DNA of 50,328 nucleotides from Fimbriimonadaceae bacterium (lineage in GTDB: Bacteria; Armatimonadota; UBA10988), in NCBI GenBank assembly GCA_020850355.1, contig JADZEX010000036.1, forward strand, positions 1 through 50,328, in the 5' to 3' direction. A program made the position numbers and the translations under genes. Below the pieces are notes generated by a model. It searched no databases. It saw only the letters and a list, made by a program, of their open reading frames with translations, and had not been told where the DNA came from. Shown in pieces: positions 1 through 8,422 of the stretch; position 1 is the stretch's first letter; each line of letters starts with the position of its first letter.

Positions 1-139
1 ACGGCACGAAGTTGCCGAAGCCCTTCGAGGCCTGATGCTTCGTGATCGCCGCCGTCAGCGTCGTCTTGCCGTGATCGACGTGCCCGATCGTCCCGACATT
101 CACGTGCGGCTTGGTCCGCTCGAACTTCTGCCTGGCCAG
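1..139 (-). CDS. tuf: Elongation factor Tu, N-terminal fragment (cut by window edge)
   Basis: EF-Tu brings aminoacyl-tRNA to the ribosome as a GTP complex. Only the first 46 codons lie in the window; the rest is beyond base 1. The translation begins (L/M)[18 protein letters not shown] and continues into HVDHGKTT, the EF-Tu P-loop, so identity is certain. No in-frame ATG, GTG or TTG lies near the expected N-terminus. The codon at the usual methionine position is CTG (137-139), with GGGAG (148-152) eight bases upstream, so I take CTG as the start. Reading further upstream in this frame runs into the end of fusA. It is the fourth gene of the str operon, 41 bases after fusA. What I see: sequence and Shine-Dalgarno. 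What I infer: initiation at CTG, read as methionine. Confidence 0.95.
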   Translation of the reverse strand, partial: MARQKFERTKPHVNVGTIGHVDHGKTTLTAAITKHQASKGFGNFVP

Positions 140-147
140 GGTCCCTA

Positions 148-152
148 CTCCC
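148..152 (-). promoter_or_regulatory. Shine-Dalgarno GGGAG that supports a CTG start for tuf
   Basis: Read on the minus strand, GGGAG sits eight bases before the CTG codon at 139-137. It is the only well-placed ribosome binding site for the tuf frame, and no conventional start codon is near it. A second purine run (AGGGA, 142-146) is too close to the CTG to serve. Confidence 0.6.
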
Positions 153-180
153 GCCGACGGCTCCGCGTCGGTCAGCCGCC

Positions 181-2262
<2,082 letters not shown>

Positions 2263-2287
2263 CCTGTCCGCCTTCGAGCGGGTCGAC

Positions 2288-2758
2288 TCAGACGCGATAG
2301 TGTGCATATGCCTTGTTGGCCTCGGCCATGCGGAAGACTTGCTCCCGCCGCTCATAGGCGCCGCCGCTGCGGCTGGAGGCGTCGATCAGTTCGGCCGCGA
2401 GGCGCTCGATCATGCCCTTCTCGCCACGGCTCCGGGCGGCGCCGACGATCCAGCGGATGGTCAGCGCCACCGACCGGACCGGCCGCACTTCGGCCGGAAT
2501 CTGGTAGGTCGAACCACCGACGCGCCGGCTCTGGACCTCGATCCGCGGCCGCACATTGAGGAACGCCTCTTCAAAGACTTCGAGCGGATTGCGGCCGGTG
2601 CGCTCGGCGATCCGGAGCAGCGCGCCGTAGAACACATGCTCGCTGCGGCTGCGCTTGCCACCCTTCATGAGGTAGCGGATGAAGCGCTCGCAGACGGTGC
2701 TGCCGAGCACCGGGTCGGGCGGGGTTTCGCGGTGGTGAATGCTGTGCTTGCGGCTCAT
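2288..2758 (-). CDS. rpsG: 30S ribosomal protein S7
   Basis: S7 is a primary 16S rRNA binder that nucleates the 30S head and lies near the E site and the mRNA exit. The 156-residue length and the motifs [16 protein letters not shown], the central VGGSTYQIP and C-terminal [12 protein letters not shown] match the family end to end. The ATG at 2758 has AGGAGG five bases upstream, a strong ribosome binding site. It lies 12 bases downstream of rpsL and 25 bases before fusA in the str operon. In E. coli S7 represses its own operon by binding the rpsL-rpsG intergenic mRNA. Here that gap is only 12 bases, so the same mechanism would need a different RNA target. Confidence 0.98.
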   Translation of the reverse strand: MSRKHSIHHRETPPDPVLGSTVCERFIRYLMKGGKRSRSEHVFYGALLRIAERTGRNPLEVFEEAFLNVRPRIEVQSRRVGGSTYQIPAEVRPVRSVALTIRWIVGAARSRGEKGMIERLAAELIDASSRSGGAYERREQVFRMAEANKAYAHYRV

Positions 2759-2770
2759 CGCGCCCTCCTA

Positions 2771-3193
2771 CTACTTGGCCTGCGGCCGCTTGGCGCCGTA
2801 CTTGCTGCGACCCTGCATGCGCTTCGCCACGCCGGTCGTGTCGAGCGTGCCGCGGATGATGTGGTAGCGCACCCCGGGCAGGTCCTTGACGCGGCCACCG
2901 CGGATCAGCACGACGCTGTGCTCCTGCAGGTTGTGGCCGATGCCGGGGATGTAGGCGAGCACCTCGCGGCGGTTGGTGAGCCGCACGCGGGCCAGCTTCC
3001 GCATGGCCGAGTTCGGCTTCTTGGGCGTCGTGGTGTACACCTTGGTACAGACGCCACGCTTCTGCGGCGAGCCGCCGGGAATCGGGTAGCTCTTCCGCTT
3101 CTTGCTGTTGAAGCCGCTCTGCAGGGCGGTCGCCTTGCTCTTGCGCACCTGCCGCTGACGGCCCTTGCGAATCAACTGATTGATGGTCGGCAT
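2771..3193 (-). CDS. rpsL: 30S ribosomal protein S12
   Basis: S12 sits at the decoding centre and contributes to accuracy; changes in it cause streptomycin resistance. The 140-residue protein carries [12 protein letters not shown] (the loop containing the K42/K43-type accuracy residues) and [13 protein letters not shown], which contains the lysine and the aspartate that RimO-type enzymes methylthiolate in many bacteria. Both loops look wild type, so there is no sign of streptomycin resistance from S12. The start is ATG 3193, with AAGGA eight bases upstream. It is the first gene of the str operon, behind a leader of about 260 nt and the promoter at 3459-3487. rpoBC, its common upstream neighbour, is absent. 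Confidence 0.98.
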   Translation of the reverse strand: MPTINQLIRKGRQRQVRKSKATALQSGFNSKKRKSYPIPGGSPQKRGVCTKVYTTTPKKPNSAMRKLARVRLTNRREVLAYIPGIGHNLQEHSVVLIRGGRVKDLPGVRYHIIRGTLDTTGVAKRMQGRSKYGAKRPQAK

Positions 3194-3451
3194 TGCTGCA
3201 GTCCTTGCCCTTCACCCGCCGCCGGGACGCGCACAAAGGCGTCGGGCACCAAAACGCATGGCGGTCTGGCGTGGTCGCGCCGTGGCGGGGACCGGTGCCT
3301 GCCAGGCTGCGACACTCCCACCCGAAGACACGGTCCGATGGCGCCTGAGCGCCGTGCCTGCTCGCCTACTGCGCCGCTCGCAGCGGTTCGAACAATGCCC
3401 TTGGGGGTCGACGTCCGATTGTGGCGCGCCGGCCGCGCCGGCTTTCCACAA
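3194..3451 (-). other. Long 5' leader of the str operon, no gene seen
   Basis: If transcription starts about seven bases after the -10 element at 3459-3464, the rpsL mRNA has a leader of about 260 nt. With the promoters at 3459-3547 this makes a 370-base gene-free stretch up to 3564. The leader is GC-rich with several short self-complementary runs, such as GGCGCGCC near 3424. I find no credible leader peptide and no known riboswitch or ribosomal-protein target. A regulatory role is inference from length alone. Confidence 0.4.
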
Positions 3452-3458
3452 GGTCGGG

Positions 3459-3487
3459 AGTCTAGCATCGCGGGGGCATACGGTCAA
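3459..3487 (-). promoter_or_regulatory. Sigma70-type promoter of the str operon
   Basis: On the minus strand the sequence reads TTGACC (3487-3482), 17 bases, then TAGACT (3464-3459). Both hexamers are close to the consensus and the spacing is ideal. It points at rpsL and would start transcription near 3452. Confidence 0.7.
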
Positions 3488-3518
3488 GGGTTAACCTGGG
3501 AACTTGGCGGCGCTGTCG

Positions 3519-3547
3519 TTGACACGGCCGACGGCCGCGGCTATCGT
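3519..3547 (+). promoter_or_regulatory. Sigma70-type promoter of the glycosyltransferase gene
   Basis: A perfect -35 TTGACA (3519-3524) is followed, 17 bases later, by TATCGT (3542-3547), a 4/6 match to the -10 consensus. The start codon is at 3564, so the leader would be only about 10 nt. It is divergent from the str promoter, with 31 bases between the two -35 boxes. Confidence 0.6.
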
Positions 3548-3563
3548 GCCGCCGGAGGTCGTG

Positions 3564-4574
3564 ATGCCGTCCCCATACTATGTCTCGCAAGCCACCCTGC
3601 GGCAGCAGACCGGCGTGATCGTCCCGACCTGGTTCCCGGCGGACTACGACCCGGCCGCCGCCGCCGCGGTGCTGGCGACGACGCTCGCCGACACCGAACT
3701 GATTGCCGCGCCGCAACACTGTCTGGTGGTCTCCGACGGCTCGCAAGTCGCCGCGGACGCCGCCCGCGAGGTCCTGCCGGCGGCCTGCGTGGTGGTCTTG
3801 GAGGCCGGCCCGCACGGCAAGGGTGGCGCCGTCGCAGCCGGCTTCGAGCGGTTGCTGGAGCGGCCGGAGCTGCACTGGCTGGTGGTCCGCGACCACGACG
3901 GCGACCACTTCGCGGGCGACCTGCCGCGGCTCCAGCGGCTGGCCCTGCAGATGGCCGCCGAGGCTGGCGTGGAGCGGATCCTGGTGAACGGCGGGCGCCG
4001 CGACCCGGCCCGGCCGATGGGCTGGGTGCGGGCCGAGTATGAGCGGCTGGTGAACGCCGTGGTGTGGCGTGGCCTGGCCTACTGGGCGGCCTGGCAGGGC
4101 GCCGCGGTGGACGAGCGCTGGCTCGAGCCGGGGACCGCCGAGCCGGACCTGCAGAGCGGCTACAAGCTCTACAACCGGGCCGCCGCGGAGGCGCTGGTGC
4201 GGGCGACGGCGGGCAGCAGTTTCCCGCTGCGGCGCTGGGGCTGCGAGGTGCTCGCCACGGTGGAGGTGCTACGGGCCGGCGGGGCGGTCGGCGAGATCAA
4301 CCGACTCTGCCTCGACGAGCAGCCGTTGACGACCTACGAAGGCGACGCTTCGCGAGTCCAGATCCATGGCGACATCCTGCGGTGGGTGGCGCGCCGCCTG
4401 GCGCTGCCGGCGGGGGCAGTGGCGCTCTGGTTCGACGCCGCGCTGGCCCGGCGGCCGTTGCGGACCTTGCCCGGCCTGGTCGAGCCCCTGGCGGCCCTGC
4501 GGCGCTATGTGCTGGAGGGTCTGGCAGCCGCCGACCTGGCGGCTGCGCCGTCGCGGGCGCCCTGGATCGTCTAG
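3564..4574 (+). CDS. Glycosyltransferase family 2-like protein
   Basis: This is a 336-residue protein with GT-A/GT2 features. VIVPTWFP (18-25) is a nucleotide-binding beta strand. VSDGS follows near 56-60, and GPHGKGGAVAAGF (82-94) is the loop seen in polyprenyl-phosphate sugar transferases. VVRDHDGDH (107-115) supplies the DxD-type metal site. Later, GYKLYNR and WGCEVLATVEVLRAGG resemble the acceptor and catalytic-base region. There are no clear membrane segments, so a cytoplasmic or peripheral location is likely. Substrates cannot be told from the sequence. I start at ATG 3564, with GGAGG five bases upstream; the frame is open to 3504, but that part contains the promoter. The next gene starts at the very next base after the stop, implying translational coupling. 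Confidence 0.7.
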   Translation: MPSPYYVSQATLRQQTGVIVPTWFPADYDPAAAAAVLATTLADTELIAAPQHCLVVSDGSQVAADAAREVLPAACVVVLEAGPHGKGGAVAAGFERLLERPELHWLVVRDHDGDHFAGDLPRLQRLALQMAAEAGVERILVNGGRRDPARPMGWVRAEYERLVNAVVWRGLAYWAAWQGAAVDERWLEPGTAEPDLQSGYKLYNRAAAEALVRATAGSSFPLRRWGCEVLATVEVLRAGGAVGEINRLCLDEQPLTTYEGDASRVQIHGDILRWVARRLALPAGAVALWFDAALARRPLRTLPGLVEPLAALRRYVLEGLAAADLAAAPSRAPWIV

Positions 4575-5291
4575 GTGGCCCGCCGCTTCGCCAGCGAGGA
4601 AGCGCTGGCCGCGCTGGTGGCGCAGTGGCTGGAGGCGGCCGACTGGGAGGTCTACGCCGAAGTCCAGCCGCAGCGCGGTGCGCCGGTCGCGGACCTGGTG
4701 GCCCGGCGGCGAGGCGTGCTGTGGGTCGTCGAGTGCAAGTGCAGCCTGTCGCTGGCGCTGCTCGACCAGGTCCACCACTGGCTGGGCCGCGCGCACTATG
4801 TCTCGCTGGCCTGCCCCCGCCCGACCCGCGGGCGCGGCGCGGGGGTCACTGCGTCCTGGCTGCGGGCGGTCGGCGCGGGCTGGCTGGAGGTCGTCGGCGG
4901 GCCTGGCGGAGCGGTTCAGGAGCGGGTCAAGCCGCGGGTCTTGCGAACCGCGGCCAGCGGTCCGCTGGCCGCCGCGCTGCGCGAGCCGCAGAAGGCTTAC
5001 GCGGCGCCGGGCAACCCCCACTCGCGCCGCTGGACGCCGTTCCAGGAAACGGCCCAGGCGTTGCGGCTGCTGGTGGCGGCCGAGCCTGGGGTGCTCTTGA
5101 GTGAGGCCGTGGCGCGCCTGCCCCACCACTACCGTTCCGCCCGCACGGCCCGCGGGACGCTCAGCAAGTGGCTGGCGCAGGGGGTCATCAGCGGGGTCCA
5201 CCAGCGCAAAGTCGCCGGCCGGCTGCGGCTCTACCCCGATGTCGGCTGGGAGTCCTGCGAGCCGCCGCACCAGTCGTCGAAGATGGTGTAA
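4575..5291 (+). CDS. PD-(D/E)XK nuclease-like / winged-helix protein
   Basis: This is a 238-residue protein of no family I can name. Residues 1-80 look like a PD-(D/E)XK nuclease core: a helix with E8/E9, then PVAD (D40), a beta hairpin, and VVECK (E53, K55), followed by LLDQVHHWLGRA. Residues 150-225 look like a winged helix, with LSEAVARLP, a recognition helix around RTARGTLSKWLAQG, and a basic wing. It could be a DNA-binding nuclease or a non-catalytic relative. The GTG start directly follows the TAG of the glycosyltransferase gene, with no obvious Shine-Dalgarno, so translation probably depends on the upstream gene. The last 61 bases overlap, tail to tail, the end of the RND pump gene. 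The fold call is from motifs only. Confidence 0.6.
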   Translation: MARRFASEEALAALVAQWLEAADWEVYAEVQPQRGAPVADLVARRRGVLWVVECKCSLSLALLDQVHHWLGRAHYVSLACPRPTRGRGAGVTASWLRAVGAGWLEVVGGPGGAVQERVKPRVLRTAASGPLAAALREPQKAYAAPGNPHSRRWTPFQETAQALRLLVAAEPGVLLSEAVARLPHHYRSARTARGTLSKWLAQGVISGVHQRKVAGRLRLYPDVGWESCEPPHQSSKMV

Positions 5292-8200
5292 GTGACCGGC
5301 ACGATCAGCAGCGTCAAGAGCGTCGAGAGCAGCAGCCCGCCGATCACGGCAATCGCCATCGGGGCGCGGATCTCGGCGCCCTTGCCGATCTTAAGGGCCA
5401 CCGGGAGCATCCCGCAGACGGTCGCGGCGGTGGTCATCAGGATCGGCCGCAGCCGGCGCGCGCCGGACTCGACCACGGCGGCCGCCCGCGCGAGACCCTC
5501 GCGGCGGAGGTGGATGGTGTGGTCGACGAGCAAGATGGCATTCCGGACGACGATTCCGAGCAGCAGGATCAGGCCGATCCCCGAGACGATGCTGAGCGAG
5601 GAGCGGGTCAGCACCAACGCCAGCAGCGCCCCGGCGATGGCCATTGGGACGGACAGCATGATGGTCAACGGATGCACCGCGCTGTTGAACAACGCGGCCA
5701 TGATGCCGTAGACCAGCAACGCGCCGAGCAGCGCCGTGGCGGTCATGTACTTGGCCGAGGCGGCCATCGTCTCGGCGTCGCCCCGCCAGCCCCACCGCAG
5801 GTCGGGGTGCCGGTTGGTGGCCGGCGCTGGCCCGCGGTCGGGCGCCACGCCGAGCTCCGCCAGGACCGCGGTGATGGCGGTGCGCGCCTCGCCCAGGCTG
5901 ACGCCCTCGGCGAGGTAGGCCTTGAAGTTCAGGTCGCGCTGGCCGTCGCGGCGGTCGATGCGGGTCGGGCCGGTGCCCGGGCGCACCTCGGCGACTTCGG
6001 CCAGCCGGCCGACCCGGCCGGCCGCGGGGGCCACCGGTAGCCGCTCCAGGTCGGCCGGCAGCCGGCGGTCGAAGTCGCGCAGGCGGAGCCGCACCGGGAG
6101 CAGCTCGCCGCCGATCCGAGCGGTCAGGCTGCTGTCGCCCTCGAGGGCGGCGCGCAACTCGCGGCCGACGCTGCCGGGGTAGACGCTCAGCTCGCCGGCC
6201 TCGCGACGCTTCAGGCGGACCTGCAGCTCCGGCTGGCCGAGCCGCCAGGAGACGTCGGCGTCGAGCAGTTGCGGCAGGCTGTCGAGCCGGCGCAGCAGCT
6301 CCTCGCCGACGCGGCTCATCGAGTCCAGGTCCTGCCCGTAGAGACTCAGGTCGACCGGCGCCCCGGCGCCGCCCCAACCCTTGACGGCAATGACCTGCCA
6401 GCGGGCCTGGGTCTGGCGGCGCAACAGCTCGCGCAGCCCGGCGGCGACGGCGGCATCGCTGCGGCGGCGGCCGTCGCGGCGGCGGCCGAGCAGCCGGTCA
6501 AGCAGGTCGCGCCGGTTGCGCAGGGTGATGTTGATCTGTGCGTAGCTCGGGCCGTAGCGGCTGACGACCCCAAACCCGGCCTCGATCCGGCCGAGCGTCG
6601 TGAACAGCGTGGCGACCTCGGGCACCGTCGCCAGTTGGGCCTCGGCGGCGGCCACGACGCGCTCGGTGGCGGCGTTGGTGGCCCCGGCTGGGAGCTCGAC
6701 GTTGACCACGATGGTGCTCAGGTCGGCGGCCGGGATGAAGTCCACGCCCAGCGCCCGCCAGGCCAGCAGGCCGGCCAGCGCGAGCACCGTCCAGCCGCCG
6801 GCGATGGTCCGCCAGCGGTGCCGCAGGGCGACCTCCAAGATGGCGCGGTAGCGGGACTCCAGCCGGCCGTAGCCCTCCGGCGGCCGCTGCTCGGCGACGG
6901 TCAGCGGGTGCCGCTGGTACCAGACCGCGGCGAGCATCGGCACGAGGGTGTAGGCGACCAGCAGCGAGAGCGCCGCCGCGGCCGCGACGACCAGGCCGAA
7001 GTCCTGGAAGAACTGCCCGACGATGCCCTGCATCACGGCGATCGGCAGGAACACCGCCAGGTCGACCAGTGTGGTCGAGGTGTCGGCGAGCGCGATGTCG
7101 TTGCGTCCGTTGAAGGCCGCCAGCGCGGGCGGCTCGCCGCGTTGCAAGCGCCAGGTGATGGCCTCCAGGCAGACGATGCTGTCGTCGACCAGGATGCCCA
7201 CCGACAGCGCCAGCCCGAGCAGCGACATCTGGTTGAGCGTCGTGTCGCCGTAGCCGATCAGCGCGAAGGTGCCGACCAGACAGACTGGGATGCTGGTCCC
7301 CACAATCACGGTGCCGCGCCAGTTGCGCAGGAAGACGTAGATGATGCTGGAGCAGAGCACGACCCCCAGCAGGATGCTCAGGTTGACATCGCTGAGCGCC
7401 TCGTGGACGGTCGCGGCGGTGTCGCGGGCGATCCGCACTTCGAGGTCGGCGGGCAGCCCGGCCGCGGCGATCGCGGCGCGGACGCCGGCGGAGACCTGCA
7501 CGGTGTTGGCGCGGCCCTGCTTGGTGACGATCAGCCCCACCGCCGGGCGTTGCTGCAGCCGGATCCGCACGTCGTCGTCGCGGCTGCCGAGGGTCACCGT
7601 GCCGAGGTCGCCGAGGCGCAGCGGGCGGGCCGGCTGCCCAGCCAGGGGGCGCCGCTGCCGCAGCAGGCTGCTCGGATCGAAGCGCGGCGGCAGCGGCACG
7701 GCGCGCAGGTCGTCGAGCGAGGTGAACTCGCCGACCACGCGCACCGCGCGCTCGCGGTCGCCGCTCTGCAGGTTGCCCGCGGGGACGTTGCGGCCGGCCG
7801 CCTGGAGCGGTTCCAGGACCTGCGAGAGGGTCAGTTGCGCGGCCAGCAGCCGCTCGCGGTCGAGCGCCACCTGGACCTCGGCGGTCTGCCCGCCGAGCAG
7901 GCTGACCTCGCCGACGCCCGGCACGGCGCGCAGCCGCGGGCGCAGTTGCAGGTCGGCCAGGCGGCGCAACTCGGCCAGCGGGCGGTCGCCGGAGAGGCCC
8001 AGGAAGAGTACCGGCTGAGCGTTGATGTCGAGCCGCCGAAAGACCGGGTCCTGCAGCTCGGTGGGCAGCTTGCCGCGGATTCCGTCGAACGCCTCGCGAC
8101 AGCGCGGCAGCGCGGCGGTGACGTCGGTGCCTTCGACAAACTCGACGAAGCAGTGCAGGTAGCTCTCCTGCGACACGGTGTACAGATGCAGGACACCGTT

Positions 8201-8422
8201 CACGCCGCGCAGCGCGTCCTCCAGTGGCGCGGCGACGAGGCTCTCGACGGTGCTGGGCGCGGCGCCGGGGTAGATGGCACTGATGCTGACCGTCGGGATG
8301 TCGGCCTGGGGGTTCAGGTCGACCGGCAACCGCCGCCAACTGATCACCCCCGCCACGAGCAGCGCCACGGTCAGCAGGACGGTGAGGAAGGGACGCTCGA
8401 TGGCGTAGCGCGTGAGGCCCAT
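5231..8422 (-). CDS. RND efflux pump inner-membrane subunit (HAE1/AcrB-like)
   Basis: This is a proton-driven inner-membrane exporter of the resistance-nodulation-division superfamily, 1063 residues and full length. The N-terminal helix (9-29) is followed by the porter domain with PQADIPTVSISAIYPGA. TM4 carries GILVDDSIV with the paired aspartates of the proton relay, and a second porter half and TM bundle repeat the plan (GIVVRNAILLVDH). The DD motif is typical of HAE1 and multidrug pumps; heavy-metal HME pumps usually differ here. Its TGATG junction overlaps the adaptor gene by one base, so both are co-translated. No outer-membrane TolC-like gene is in the window. The end overlaps the nuclease-like gene by 61 bases. 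The substrate is not predictable; hydrophobic toxic compounds are the usual guess. Confidence 0.92.
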   Translation of the reverse strand: MGLTRYAIERPFLTVLLTVALLVAGVISWRRLPVDLNPQADIPTVSISAIYPGAAPSTVESLVAAPLEDALRGVNGVLHLYTVSQESYLHCFVEFVEGTDVTAALPRCREAFDGIRGKLPTELQDPVFRRLDINAQPVLFLGLSGDRPLAELRRLADLQLRPRLRAVPGVGEVSLLGGQTAEVQVALDRERLLAAQLTLSQVLEPLQAAGRNVPAGNLQSGDRERAVRVVGEFTSLDDLRAVPLPPRFDPSSLLRQRRPLAGQPARPLRLGDLGTVTLGSRDDDVRIRLQQRPAVGLIVTKQGRANTVQVSAGVRAAIAAAGLPADLEVRIARDTAATVHEALSDVNLSILLGVVLCSSIIYVFLRNWRGTVIVGTSIPVCLVGTFALIGYGDTTLNQMSLLGLALSVGILVDDSIVCLEAITWRLQRGEPPALAAFNGRNDIALADTSTTLVDLAVFLPIAVMQGIVGQFFQDFGLVVAAAAALSLLVAYTLVPMLAAVWYQRHPLTVAEQRPPEGYGRLESRYRAILEVALRHRWRTIAGGWTVLALAGLLAWRALGVDFIPAADLSTIVVNVELPAGATNAATERVVAAAEAQLATVPEVATLFTTLGRIEAGFGVVSRYGPSYAQINITLRNRRDLLDRLLGRRRDGRRRSDAAVAAGLRELLRRQTQARWQVIAVKGWGGAGAPVDLSLYGQDLDSMSRVGEELLRRLDSLPQLLDADVSWRLGQPELQVRLKRREAGELSVYPGSVGRELRAALEGDSSLTARIGGELLPVRLRLRDFDRRLPADLERLPVAPAAGRVGRLAEVAEVRPGTGPTRIDRRDGQRDLNFKAYLAEGVSLGEARTAITAVLAELGVAPDRGPAPATNRHPDLRWGWRGDAETMAASAKYMTATALLGALLVYGIMAALFNSAVHPLTIMLSVPMAIAGALLALVLTRSSLSIVSGIGLILLLGIVVRNAILLVDHTIHLRREGLARAAAVVESGARRLRPILMTTAATVCGMLPVALKIGKGAEIRAPMAIAVIGGLLLSTLLTLLIVPVTYTIFDDWCGGSQDSQPTSG

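Noticed and set aside
3212-3487. Leader peptides upstream of rpsL (91 and 98 codons)
   Set aside because: They start upstream of or within the promoter, lack ribosome binding sites and look like GC-rich shadow frames.
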